Shown piece after piece: positions 43,881 through 56,439 of a DNA stretch of 64,000 nt. Where the stretch lies: assembly GCF_002575655.3 (NCBI RefSeq), contig NC_053037.3, positions 144,719,207 through 144,783,206 on the forward strand, given 5' to 3'. The notes below the pieces were generated by a model. That model had not been told where the DNA came from, ran no database searches, and saw only the letters and a list, made by a program, of their open reading frames with translations. The stretch comes from Aegilops tauschii subsp. strangulata. Taxonomy: Eukaryota > Streptophyta > Magnoliopsida > Poales > Poaceae. The stretch's first letter is position 1. The number at the start of each line of letters is the position of its first letter. A program made the translations under genes and the position numbers.

Positions 43881-45725
43881 CTACTGACTCAATCTTTGTC
43901 CTTTCGCCCTGCAGCGTACGTGCGGGCATGGCAGGGTTCATGGTTTGAGATAGTATCCGACTGGATGTGGCTACAAAGCATGCCACTACACGTGTTCTGG
44001 TTATGCTCACAGAGTCACACTAATACGCTACTATAGTTTCTATCATGTATGTTTGATTTCAGCATATTCATAACCGGCCAGACCATTTCATATGCATGAC
44101 CAGGCGGAGCACCGACAACAAAACCTCGTGAGAGTAGCAACTTTGGCACTAGCTAGCTTGTTCATATCCCTCCCTTCACCTTTAGCACTAAAAGTATATA
44201 ATTGTTACAACATGTCCATGTCGAAATTTCACCGGGTTGACTTTTACACATCAGGATTTGGCACAAATGTAATGTCCACCAAACATGGATCTAGATTTTA
44301 GAACTATACATGTTGTCCGAAGGATCTACAAATGAGGACAGAAAGTGAAAATTCATGTTTAGCGATTGATAATGATATCATGTGACCGATTCTCCCGTCG
44401 AAACAAAGTCGCTCGATGAATTGGCAAGATTCATCAATGTGTCACAATATCATTCCTCGATCTCTTGTATTTAGCGGGTTTTTTGCGCGTGTAAAAAGCT
44501 TCCCCAATAAGTAGGAGTTCCATCGGTGGCGTGATTTTGAATTTTGATAGAAGAATATTAGGTCATAATTAAACCATGTGGACCAAAAGTTCAACATATG
44601 CGATCAAAGATCTCATTTGTGTGTTCATATATCTCTCCCTACATGTACAAAACAATGAGCAGATCATACCAAATATGACATTCCATGTTTTATATTTAGA
44701 CATAAATATATTTTATGCTAGATTCCATCGTCGAAACTAGGTTGTAGATCGTTAGTCCAACACACAAAATCAAGTAATCGAATAATTTGATCAAAACCAC
44801 ACTTCCTCTGTCTCTAACATATCCTTTTCATATAAGTTGCCCATGCATGTTATAATGATCACAAACTTGAGTTCAAAAAATGATCACAAACTTCATGCGT
44901 CAAAACCTCTTTCCTGAATTCCGACGGTTCTTATAATATTAATGGACTTCCACTCCACAAAAGTTAAATATGTGAGATATCTGTAGTACACTAACTGGTG
45001 CTACAGATGGTAGCCAAGTGTGCTTGAGGCTCCTGCAAACGCACATAGTTGTCGTAGTATTTTCGATAGGTAGAGATTGTCGAACCACAAAGCAAAGGAA
45101 ATCACTTCACGACTGCTTGGTGACTTAAGATGAAAGAGTGACCAAGAGATGATCATGGCGGAAGGAACCGCATGTAGATACTGACAGAAGGATTTATCGT
45201 TTCGACAATAGTAGGTGTTTGATTTGTCACAACATGTTTATGTGGAACACATCAATTTTTTCCGTTGAACAAGCTTGATTAAATCCAACGCATGATCACC
45301 AAAGTCATTGATGTGTATACCATATGTCATGGTTCTTTATATAAAGGGAATTTCACCTTATGTCGGATTTTTTTTCTGGAGGCTCTTTCGAAGAAAAAAA
45401 TCTCACCTTTCTGATCGTGCTATCAATCAAAAGTTCAACACATGTGATTTTTTTATGTTACAACACAACAGTTTGTGGTTTGTTGCTAAAATGTATTACG
45501 GGTCATATTAACTAACACATCAGATCGAGAAGAGCTCGCTGCTTTCACATGATCTCTTAGTCCTTGTCTAATTATATATGTCACGGTAATGAGATTATGT
45601 TATGTATATATATATTGGATTTTAAAAAAATGTCTTTTTTTCTCAGATTTGTATCTAAGCCATTGCTTACAACTTTAGCTCATGGGAGAAATAAAGCGGT
45701 TAAATAGTTGGTATCTTCCACTTTG
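43881..45725. other. Intergenic DNA, no gene seen
   Basis: AT-rich sequence without coherent frames or recognised repeats. It may be low-copy DNA. Confidence 0.45.
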
Positions 45726-45746
45726 CATACATACATACATACATAC

Positions 45747-45814
<68 letters not shown>
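45726..45814. repeat. Compound (CATA)n(TA)n(TG)n microsatellite
   Basis: About six CATA units, then about eight TA, then about 25 TG units. The long TG/CA run is probably length-variable. Confidence 0.97.
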
Positions 45815-45817
<3 letters not shown>

Positions 45818-45883
45818 ACAAAGCATAATAATGAACTGTTTTCCCAAGTTTTAATTTCTTGTTATATTTTAGGCTTTTCTAGC

Positions 45884-46596
45884 AATATATAGAGCACCCT
45901 ACACATGCAAGTCTAGGGGTATAGGCATAGGAAAGTAAAGACATGCAAGTGCAAAGTAAAGGAGGTAGAGTTGGTAGAATTGCAAACACAATTGGCTCGG
46001 TGAAGATTTTTCCCCTGATTCGAACAGTTGGCGCGAACTTACATCCATGTTGACGGGGGCTTCGGTCCATGAAGGATCTAAGATCACAAGTATCCCTGTT
46101 GCAAAATTCAACGAAGGACTCACCCACAAAGGATCCACAAAGGAGCAACTCAACCTATTCCACCATGGCTTATTTCCATGGAGGAGTAGCCTAGGGTAGA
46201 TCTTCACGAAGTAGGCAATCTCTAGGCTCATACAAACTTCTTGCCTTCTTCATAGACTTGAACACATCCAAGAACACCTAGTAGATCTAGGAAGCACACC
46301 CTCCAAAACTAATAATATAGAGGTTTTTTGGGAATGAATCCACTGCTCTGGTGCTTCAATAGATAATCTCCTCAACACTCAAACTCTCTCATGATTTGTC
46401 TATGTATTTCGAGAAGTGGGAGTGGAAAGAAAGAGGGGATTAGATCTAAAAGGAGTTGATTGAATGGTTGGAGTAGAAAGCCCTTTAAAATCATCAGAAC
46501 GAGAGGTGGAGTTCTCTCTCATAACATATGATGGGAGTGGAGTTTGCTTCGAGTTGGACTAGTGGGGTAGGAAGGGGTATATATAGGTTGGACGGT
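45884..46596 (-). other. LTR-like promoter and leader remnant, minus strand
   Basis: On the minus strand a TATA box (TATATATA, plus 46578-46586) is followed by a pyrimidine-rich leader and a GC-mixed untranslated stretch. This resembles the U3-R-U5 of a plant LTR retrotransposon. No partner LTR, primer site or duplication is in the window. ORFs of 89 and 110 codons overlap in different frames and carry no motif. Confidence 0.35.
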
Positions 46597-46924
46597 TGAT
46601 AACCACAAGTATAGGGGATCGTGACAGTCTTCGATGGTAGTATTTCACCCAAATTTGTTGATACGACACAAGGGGAGCCAAAGAATATTTATGAGCCTTA
46701 GAAGTTGAGTTGTCAATTCAACCACACCTGGAAAATTATATTTCTACAGCAAAGTGTTCAGTAGCACAGTAGTTTGATAGTTTTGATCGTAGCAATAACA
46801 GTACCAATAGTAACAGGGACAATAATAGAAGCCGTTTTGTAGTGATTGTAACAGCAGCAGCTGTAGTAACTTAGCAAAGACCAGTATGAGAAAAGCGTAG
46901 GAATTGGATCAATGAAGAATATTT
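46597..46924 (-). other. Gypsy-type LTR end fragment, minus strand
   Basis: It begins TGATAACCACAAGTATAGGG, the complement of the ACTTGTGG...TATCA end seen in gypsy LTRs A, C and G of this window. It is cut at 46924 by the Angela-type element 1. Confidence 0.45.
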
Positions 46925-48666
46925 TGAAGGAAATATACCCTAGAGGCAATAATAAAGTTATTATTTATATTTCCTTATATCATGATAAATGTTTATTATT
47001 CATGCTAGAATTGTATTAACTGGAAACTTAGTACATGTGTGAATACATAGACAAACAAAGTGTCCCTAGTATGCCTCTACTAGACTAGCTCGTTAATCAA
47101 AGATGGTTAAGTTTCCTGACCATAGACATGTGTTGTCATTTGATGAACGGGATCACATCATTAGAGAATGATGTGATGGACAAGACCCATCCGTTAGCTT
47201 AGCATAATGATCGTTTAGTTTTATTGCTATTGCTTTCTTCATGACTTATACATGTGCCTGTGACTATGAGATTATGCAACCCCCGAATACCGGAGGAACA
47301 CCTTGTGTGCTATCAAATGTCACAACATAACTAGGTGATTATAAAGATGCTCTACAGGTGTCTTCGAAGGTGTTTGTGGGGTTGGCATAGATCAAGAATA
47401 GGAATTGTCACTCTGTATATCGGAGAGGTATCTCTGGGCCCTCTCGGTAATGCACATCACTATAATCCTTGCAAGCAATGTGACTAATGAGTTAGTTGCG
47501 GTATGATGCATTACGGAACGAGTAAAGAGACTTGTCGGTAACGAGATTGAACTAGGTATGATGATACCGACGATCGAATCTCGGGCAAGTAACATACCGA
47601 TGACAAAGGGAACAATGTATGTTGTTATGCGGTTTGACCGATAAAGATCTTCGTAGATATGTCGGAGCCAATATGAGAATCCAGGTTCCGCTATTGGTTA
47701 TTGACCGGAGATGTGTCTCGGTCATGTCTACATAGTTCTCGAACCCGTAGGGTCCGCACGCTTAATGTTCGATGACGATTTGTATTATGAGTTTATGTGA
47801 TTTGATGACCGAAGTTTGTCCGGAGTCCAGGATGAGATCACGGACATGACGGGGAGTCTCGAAATGGTCGAGAGGTAAAGATCGATATATTGGAAGGTTA
47901 TATTCAGACACCAGAATGGTTCCGAGGTGTTTCGGGTATTTTCCGGAGTACCGGGAGGTTACCGGAACCCCCCGGGAGAGTAATGGGCCTTAATGGGCTT
48001 TAGGGGAAAGGAGAGAGGGGCCTCAAGGGGTGGCCGCACGCCCCCCCATGGGCTGTTCCGAATTGGACTAGGAGGGGGCGGCGCCCCCCTCCTTCCTTCT
48101 CCCCTCTTCCTCCTTCCATCCTTCTCCTAGTTGGAATAGGAAAGGGAGGGGGCCGAATCCTACTTGGACCGGGAGTCCAAGTAGGACTCCCCCCCTTGGA
48201 GCGCCCCCTCTAGGGCCAGCCTCCTCTTCCCCCCTCCTTTATATACGTGGGAAGGGGCACCCCAAAGACACACCAAGCCTTCTCTTAGCCGTGTGTGGTG
48301 CCCCCTCCACAGTTACACACCTCGGTCATATCGTCGTAGTGCTTAGGCGAAGCCCTGCGCCGGTAACTTCATCATTACCATCACCACGCCGTCATGCTGA
48401 CGGAACTCTCCCTCGGCCTCAACTGGATCAACAGCTCGAGGGACGTCATCGAGCTGAACGTGTGCTGAACTCGTAGGTGCCGTACGTTTGGTGCTTGGAT
48501 CGGTTGGATCGCGAAGACGTTCGACTACATCAACCGCGTTACTAAACGCTTCTACTTTCGGTCTACGAGGGACATGGACATACTCTCCCCGCTCATTGCT
48601 ATGCTTCTCCTAGATAGATCTTGCGTGATCGTAGGATTTTTTTTTGAAATACTACATTCCCCAACA
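46925..48666 (+). repeat. 5' LTR of Angela-type element 1
   Basis: 1742 bp, starting TGAAGGAAATATACCC and ending GTTCCCCAACA-like (CATTCCCCAACA). The TATA box TTTATATACG is at about 48238-48246. Confidence 0.9.
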
Positions 48667-48667
48667 G

Positions 48668-48679
48668 TGGCATCCGAGC
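48668..48679 (+). promoter_or_regulatory. Primer-binding site of Angela-type element 1
   Basis: TGGCATCCGAGC lies one base after the LTR. It is a two-mismatch form of TGGTATCAGAGC, the site complementary to initiator tRNA-Met used by plant copia elements. Confidence 0.8.
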
Positions 48680-49924
48680 TAGGTCTATGCGTAGATGTTA
48701 TATGCACGAGTAGAACAGAAAGAGTTGTGCGCGATAATAGTCATACTGCTTACCAGCAACGTCTTACTTTGATTCGACGGTATTGTTGGATGAAGCAGCC
48801 CGGACCGACATTACATGACCGCGTTCATGAGACTGGTTCTACCGACGTGCTTCGCACATAGGTGGTTGGCGGGTGTCTGTTTCTCCAACTTTATTTGAAT
48901 CAAGTTTGACTACGCCCGGTCCTTGTTGAAGGTTAAAACAGCACACTTCACGAAAAATCATTGTGTTTTTGATGCGTAGGTAAGAATGGTTCTTGCTAGA
49001 AGCCCATAGCAGCCACGTAAAACTTGCAACAACAAAGTAGAGGACGTCTAACTTGTTTTTGCAGGGCATGTTGTGATGTGATATGGTCAAGACGTGATGA
49101 GATATAAATTGTTGTATGAGATGATCATGTTTTGTGACCGTTATCGGCAACTGGCAGGAGCCTTATGGTTGTCGCTTTATTGTATGAAATGCAATCGCCA
49201 TGTAATTGCTTTACTTTATCACTAAGCGGTAGCGATAGTCGTAGAAGCAATAGTTGGCGAGACGACAACGATGCTATGATGGAGATCAAGTGTCAAGCCG
49301 GTGACGATGGAGATCATGACGGTGCTTTGGAGATGAAGATCAAAGGCACAAGATGATGATGGCCATATCATGTCACATATTTTGATTGCATGTGATGTTT
49401 ATTTTTTATGCATCTTATTTTGCTTAGTACGGCGGTAGCATTATAAGATGATATCTCACTAAATTTCAAGGTATAAGTGTTCTCCCTGAGTAGGCACCGT
49501 TGCTACAGTTCGTCGTGCCAAGACACCACATGATGATCGAGTGTGATAAGCTCTACGTTCACATACAACGGGTGCAAGCCAGTTTTGCACACGCAGAATA
49601 CTCGGGTTAAACTTGACGAGCCTAGCATATGCAGATATGGCCTCGGAACACTAAGACCGAAAGGTCAAACGTGAATCATATAGTATATATGATCAACATA
49701 GTGATGTTCACCATTGAAAGCTACTCCATCTCACGTGATGATCGGACATGGTTTAGTTGATATGCATCACGTGATCACTTAGATGACTAGAGGGATGTCT
49801 ATTTAAGTGGGAGTTCTTAAGTAATATGATTAATTGAACTTTAATTTATCATGAACTTAGTCCTGATAGTATTTGCAAATTATGTTGTTGATCAATAGCT
49901 CGCGATGTAGCTCCTCGTTTATTT

Positions 49925-50735
49925 TTGATATGTTCCTAGAGAAAAATAAGTTGAAAGATGTTAGTAGCAATGATGCGGACTAGTTCCGTGATCTGGGGAT
50001 TATCCGTATTGCTGCACAGAAGTATTATGTCCTTGATGCACCGCTAGGTGACGGACCTATTGCAGGAGCAGATATAGACATTATGAACGTTTGGCAAGCT
50101 CGGTATGATGACTACTTGATAGTTTAGTGCACCATGCTTTACGGCTTAGAACCGGGACTTCAAAACGTTTTTGAAACGCCACGGAGCATATGAGATGTTC
50201 CAAGAGTTGAAATCGATATTTTAGACTCATGCCCGAGTCGAGAGGTATGAGACCTCTGACAAGTATTTTGCCTACAAGATGTAGGAGAATAGCTCAACCA
50301 GTGAGCATGTGCTCAGAATGTCTGAGTATTACAATCGCTTGAATCAAGTGGGAGTTAATCTTCCAGATAAGATAGTGATTGACAGAGTTCTCTAGTCACT
50401 ATCACCAAGTTCCTGGAACTTCATGATGAACTATAACATGCAAGGGGTGAAGAAAACAATTCACTGAGCTCTTCGCGATGCTGAAATCGGTGAAGGTAGA
50501 AATCAAGAAAAGCATCAACTGTTGATGGTTGACAAGACCACTAGCTTCAAGTAAAAGGGCAAGGGAAAGAAAGGGAACTTCAAGAAGAATGACAAGCAAG
50601 TTGCCACTCCCATGAAGAAGCCCAAAGCTAGACCCAAGCCTGAAACTGAGTGCTTCTACTGCAAAGCAAATGGTCACTGGAAGCGGAACTGCCCCAAATA
50701 CTTGGCGGATAAGAAGGATGGCAAAGTGAAAAAAG
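49925..50735 (+). pseudogene. gag of Angela-type element 1, heavily degraded
   Basis: The copia gag is only recognisable in pieces: FLEKNKLKDVSS at the start, QKYYVLDAPLGDGP, and the knuckle CFYCKANGHWKRNCPKY (CX2CX4HX4C) at about 50650-50700. More than ten stops and shifts lie between. It could not make a Gag protein. Confidence 0.75.
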
Positions 50736-50759
50736 TATATATGATATACATGTTATTGA

Positions 50760-53330
50760 TGTGTACTTAACTAGTATTCATAGTAGCCCCTGGGTATTTG
50801 ATACTGGTTCAGTTGCTATGATTAGTAACTTGAAACAGGAGTTACAAAATGAACAGAGACTAGTTGAGGGCAAGGTGATGATGTGTGTTGGAAATGATTC
50901 CAAGGTTGATAAGATCACCATCGCACACTCCATCTACCTTCGAGATTAGTGTTGGACCAAAATAAATGTTATTTGGTGTTTGCGTTGAGCATGAATATGA
51001 TTGGATCATGTTTATTGTAATACGGTTATTCATTTAAGTTAAAGAATAATTGTTGTTCTGTTTACATGAATAAAACCTTCTATGGTCATACACTTAATAT
51101 AAATGGTTTGTTGAATCTCGATAGTAGTGATACACATATTCATAGTATTGAAGCCAAAAGGTATAAGTTTAATAATGATAGTGCAACTTATTTGTGGCAC
51201 TACCGTTTAGGTCATATTGGTGTAAAGCGCATGAAGAAACTCCATGCTGATGGGTTTTTGGAATCACTTGATTATGAATCACTTGATGCATGCGAACCAT
51301 GCCTCATGGGCAAGATGACTAAGACTCCGTTCTCCGGAATAATGGAGCGAGCAACAGACTTGTTGGAAATAATACATACTGATGTATGCGGTCCGATGAG
51401 TGTTGAGGCTCGCGGCGGGTATCGTTATTTTCTGACCTTCACAGATGATTTGAGCAGATATGGGTATATCTACTTGATCAAACAAAAGTCTGAAACATTT
51501 GAAAAGTTCAAAGAATTTCAGAGTGAAGTGGAAAATAATCGTAAAAAGAAAATAAAGTTTCTACGATCTGATCGTGGAGGTGAATATTTGAGTTACGAGT
51601 TTGGTCTTCATTTGAAACAATGTGGAATAGTTTCGCAATTCACGCCACCTGGAACATCACAGTGTAATGGTGTGTCCGAACGTCGTAACCACACTTTATT
51701 AGATATGGTGCAATTTATGATGTCTCTTACCGATTTACCACTATCGTTTTGGGGTTATGCATTAGAGACAGCTACATTCACGTTAAATAGGGCACCATCT
51801 AAATTTGTTGAGACGACACCGTATGAACTGTGGTTTGGCAAGAAACCTAAGTTGTCGTTTCATAAAAGTTTGGGGCTGCGATGCTTAGTGAAAAAGCTTC
51901 AACCTGATAAGCTCGAACCCAAATCGAAGAAATGTGTCTTCATAGGATACTTAAAGGAAACTGTTGTGTACACCTTCTATCACAGATCCGAAGGCAAGAT
52001 ATTCGTTGCTAAGAATGGATCCTTTCTAGAGAAGGAGTTTCCCTCGAAAGAAGTGAGTGGGAGGAATGTAGAACTTGATGAGATAATTGTACCTTCTCCC
52101 GAATTGGAAAGTAGTTCATCACAGGAATCAGTTCCAGTGATTCCTACACCAATTAGTGAGGAAGCTAATGATGATGATCATGAAACTTCAGATCAAGTTA
52201 CTACCAAACCTCGTTGGTCAAACAGAGTATGGTCCGCACCAGAGTGGTACGGTAATCCTGTTCTGGAAGTCATGTTACTAGACCATGACGAACCTGCGAA
52301 CTATGAGGAAGCGATGATGAGCCCAGATTCCGCAAAATGGCTTGAGGCCATGAAATCTGAGATGGGATCCATGTATGAAGAACAAAGTGTGGACTTTGGT
52401 TCACTTGCCCGATGATCGGCAAGCCATTGAGAATAAATGGATCTTCAAGAGGAAGACGGACGCTGATAGTAGTGTTACTATCTACAAAGCTCGAATTATC
52501 GAAAAAGGTTTTTGACAAGTTCAAAGTGTTGAATATGATGAGATTTTATCACTCGTATCGATGCTTAAGTCTGTCTGAATCATGTTAGCAATTGCCGCAT
52601 TTTATGAAATCTGGCAAATGGATGTCAAACTGCATTCCTTAATGGATTTATTAAAGAAGAGTTGTATATGATGCAACCAGAAGGTTTTGTCGATCCTAAA
52701 GGTGCTAACAAAGTGTGCAAACTCTAGTGATCCATCTATGGACTGGTGCAAGCATCTCGAAGTTGGAATATACACTTTGATGAGTTGATCAAAGCATATA
52801 GTTTTATATAGACTTGCGGTGAAGCCTGTATTTACAAGAAAGTGAGTGGGAGCACTACAGCCTTTCTTATAAGTATATGTGAATGACATATTGTTGATCC
52901 GAAATGAGGTAGAATTTTTTGGAAAGCATAAAGGAGTGTTTGAAAGGAGTTTTTCAACGAAAGACCTCGGTGAAGCTGCTTACATATTGAGCATCAAGAT
53001 CTATAGAGATAGATCAAGATGCTTGATAAGATTTTTTTCAATGAGTACATACCTTGACAAGATTTTGAAGTAGTTCAAAATGGAACAGTCAAAGAAGGAG
53101 TTCTTGCCTGTGTTGCAAGGTGTAAAGTAGATTAAGACTCAAAACCCGACCATGGCAGAAAGTAGAAAGAGAATGAAAAGTCATTCCCTATGCATCAGTC
53201 ATAGGTTCTATAAAGTATGCTATGCTGTGTACCAGACCTATTGTGTACCTCACCATGAGTTTGGAAAGAGGGTACAATAGTGATCCAGGAGTGGATCACT
53301 GGACAGCGGTCAAAATTATCCTTAGTGAAA
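50760..53330 (+). pseudogene. pol (protease, integrase, RT) of Angela-type element 1
   Basis: The protease site is PWVFDTGSVA (DTG at 50800-50808). A stop at 50947 precedes the long frame 51066-52415 (449 codons). This frame has the zinc-binding YLWHYRLGHIGVKRMKKLHA and CEPCLMGK, then integrase catalytic residues in IIHTDVCGPM (Asp), FLRSDRGGEYLS (Asp) and NGVSERRNHTLLDMV (Glu), and a C-terminal part with KKCVFIGYLKE. RT follows in broken frames: PDDRQAIENKWIFKRK near 52410, and YVND instead of YVDD at 52876-52887, an Asp to Asn change. Stops are frequent after 52500. The integrase is the best-preserved coding domain of this element. Confidence 0.88.
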
Positions 53331-54101
53331 TAAGGATATGTTTCTCTGTTATTGATACGTCTCCAACGTATCTATAATTTATGAAGTATTCATGCCATGC
53401 TTACAATAGTTTTATATGATTTTGGTATGATTTGATTAGAACTAACCCGGACTGACGCTGTTTTCAGCAGAACTACCGTGGTGTTGTTTTTGTGCAGAAA
53501 TAAAAGTTCTCGGAATGCGATGAAAATCAACGGGGAATTTTTCTGGAAAATATAAAAAATACTGGAACAAAAATCTACCGGAGGGGAGTCCCGTGGGCCC
53601 CACGAAGGTGGGGGGCACGCCCCCCCCTGGGGCGCGCCCCCTATCTCGTGGCCACCTCGGGGACCCCCCTCACTTGTTCTCGACGCCATCCTCTCCTATA
53701 AATACAGAAACCTTTGAAAAATAACCTAGATCGAAAGTTCTGCCGCCGCAAGCCTCTGTAGCCACGAGAAATCAATCTAGGCCCTCTCTGGCATCCTGCC
53801 GGAGGGGGCCATCATCACCGGAGGCCATGGAGGAGGATCCCGGAGGGGCCATCATCGCCATGAAGGCCAAGGACCAGAGGGAGAACCTCTCCCCATCCAG
53901 GGGGAGGCCATGGAGGAGGAAGCACAAGGGGGAGAACCTCTCCTCCTCTCTCTCGGTGGCACCGGAGTGCCATCGGGAGGGGAATCGTCACCGCGGTGAT
54001 CGTCTTCATCAACATCACCACCATCATCACCATCCTCATCTCTTTTCCACGGTCCACTCTCCCGCACCCCGCTGTAATCCCTACTTGAACATGGTGCTTT
54101 A

Positions 54102-55827
54102 TGTTGGGGAACGTAGCAGAAATTCAAAATTTTCTACGCATCACCAAGATTAATCTATGGAGTAATCTAGCAACGAGGGGAAGGGGAGTGCATCTACATA
54201 CCCTTGTAGATCGCGAGCGGAAGCGTTCAAGAGAACGGGGTTGATGGAGTCGTACTCGTCGTGATCCAAATCACCGATGATCCTAGGGCCGAACGGACGG
54301 CACCTCCGCGTTCAACACACGCACGGAGCAGCGACGTCTCCTCCTTCTTGATCCAGCAAGGGGGGAGGAGAGGTTGATGGAGATCCAGCAGCACGACGGC
54401 ATGGTGGTGGAAGTAGCGGGATTCCAACAGGGCTTCGCCAAGCGCTGCGGGAGGAGGGAGATGTGTCACGGGAGGGAGAGGGAGGCGCCAGGGCTTAGGT
54501 CTTGCTGCCCTCCCTTCCCCCCACTATATATAGGGCCAAGGGAGAGGGGGGAGCAGCCTTGGCCCTTCCTCCAAGGAAGGGTGCGGCCAGGGAGGAGTCC
54601 TTCCCCCCCAAGGCACCTCAGAGGTGCCTTCCCCCTTTAGGACTCTCCCTTTTCCTTATCTCTTGGCGCATGGGCCTCTTGGGGCTGGTGCCCTTGGACC
54701 ATATAGGCCAAGGCGCACCCCCTACAGCCCATGTGGCCCCCCGGGGCTGGTGGACCCCCTTGGTGGACCCCCGGACCCCTTTCGGCACTCCCGGTACAAT
54801 ACCGACAAAAATTGCGAAACTTTTCCGGCGACCAAAATAAGACTTCCCATATATAAATCTTTACCTCCGGACCATTCCGGAACTCCTCGTGACGTCCGGG
54901 ATCTCATCCGGGACTCCGAACAACTTTCTTGTTACCGCATACTAATATCTCTATAACTCTAGCGTCACCGAACCTTAAGTGTGTAGACCCTACGGGTTCG
55001 GGAACCATGCAGACATGACCGAGACGTTCTCCGGCCAATAACCAACAGCGGGATCTGGATACCCATGTTGGATCCCACATGTTCCACGATGATCTCATCG
55101 GATGAACCACGATGTCGAGGATTCAATCAATCCCGTATACAATTCCCTTTGTCTATCGGTATGTTACTTGCCCGAGATTCGATCGTTGGTATCCCGATAC
55201 CTTGTTCAATCTCGTTACCGGCAAGTCTCTTTACTCGTTCCGTAACACATCATCCCGTGATCAACTCCTTGGTCACATTGTGCACATTATGATGATGTCC
55301 TACCGAGTGGGCCCAGAGATACCTCTCCGTTTACACGGAGTGACAAATCCCAGCCTCGATTCGTGCCAACCCAACAGACACTTTCGGAGATACCTGTAGT
55401 GCACCTTTATAGCCACCCAGTTACGTTGTGACGTCTGGTACACCCAAAGCATTCCTACAGTATCCGGGAGTTGCACAATCTCATGGTCTAAGGAAATGAT
55501 ACTTGACATTAGAAAAGCTCTGAGCAAACTAACTACACGATCTTGTGCTAGGCTTAGGATTGGGTCTTGTCCATCACATCATTCTCCTAATGATGTGATC
55601 CCGTTATCAACGACATCCAATGTCCATGGTCAGGAAACCGTAACCATCTATTGATCAACGAGCTAGTCAACTAGAGGCTTACTAGGGACATGGTGTTGTC
55701 TATGTATACACACATGTATATGAGTTTCCTATCAATACAATTTTAGCATGGATAATAAACGATTATCATGAACAAGGAAATATAATAATAACCAATTTAT
55801 TATTGGCTCTAGGGCATATTTCCAACA
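54102..55827 (-). repeat. 3' LTR of Angela-type element 2
   Basis: 1726 bp. The minus-strand promoter has TATATATAG (plus 54524-54534). The next bases, 55828-55843 (GTCTCCCACTTGCACT), read on the minus strand as the AGTGCAAGTGGGAGAC purine-rich tract that precedes copia 3' LTRs. Confidence 0.92.
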
Positions 55828-55845
55828 GTCTCCCACTTGCACTAG

Positions 55846-55970
55846 AGTCAATAATCTAGTTCACATCACCATGTGATTAACACTCATAGGTCACATCACC
55901 ATGTGACCAACATCTAAAGAGTTTACTAGAGTCAACAATCTAGTTCACATCACTATGTGATTAACACTCA
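55846..55970. repeat. Tandem repeats beside the 3' LTR of element 2
   Basis: Blocks with CTAGAGTCAA(T/C)AATCTAG and CACATCAC(C/T)ATGTGATTAA recur at about 55846-55880 and 55924-55970, with a third partial CACATCACCATGTGACC copy between. The inner CACATCACCATGTG is near-palindromic. Confidence 0.8.
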
Positions 55971-56439
55971 ATGAGTTCTGGTTTGATCATGTTATGCTTG
56001 TGAGAGAGGTTATTAGTCAGCGGGTCTGAACCTTTCAGATCCGTGTGTGCTTTACGAATATCTATGTCATCTTGTGGATGCTACCACGCGCTACTTGGAG
56101 CCATTTCAAATAATTGCTCTACTATACGAATCCGGTTTAGTACTCAGAGTCATCCGGATTAGTGTCAAAGTTCGCATCGACGTAACCCTTTACGACGAAC
56201 TCCTTTTCACCTCCATAATCGAGAAAATTCCTTAGTCCACTAGATACTAAGGATAAGTTCGACCGCTGTCATGTGATCCATTCCCGGATCACTATTGTAC
56301 CCCTTGACCAACTCATGGCAAGGCACACTTCAAGTGCGGTACACAGCATAGCATACTGTAGAGCCTACGTCTAAAGCATAGGGGACGACCTTCGTCCTTT
56401 CTCTCTCTTCTGCTGTGGTTAGGTCTTGAGTCCTACTCA

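Larger units (their letters stand above)
46925..53352 (+). mobile_element. Angela/BARE/WIS-type copia element 1, 5' part
   Basis: The 5' LTR is followed by a primer-binding site, degraded gag, protease, integrase and RT on the plus strand. The first LTR bases and CCTAGAGGCAATAATAAAG match the Angela/BARE group. It is interrupted at 53353 by gypsy element G within the RNase H/RT end. The rest, including its 3' LTR, lies beyond the window. The five bases before it are TATTT (46920-46924). Its right partner cannot be checked. Confidence 0.88.

Noticed and set aside
53827..54153. Plus-strand ORF of 108 codons with a His-rich run
   Set aside because: It crosses the junction between LTR G and copia element 2 at 54102. 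The His run comes from CAT/CAC repeats.
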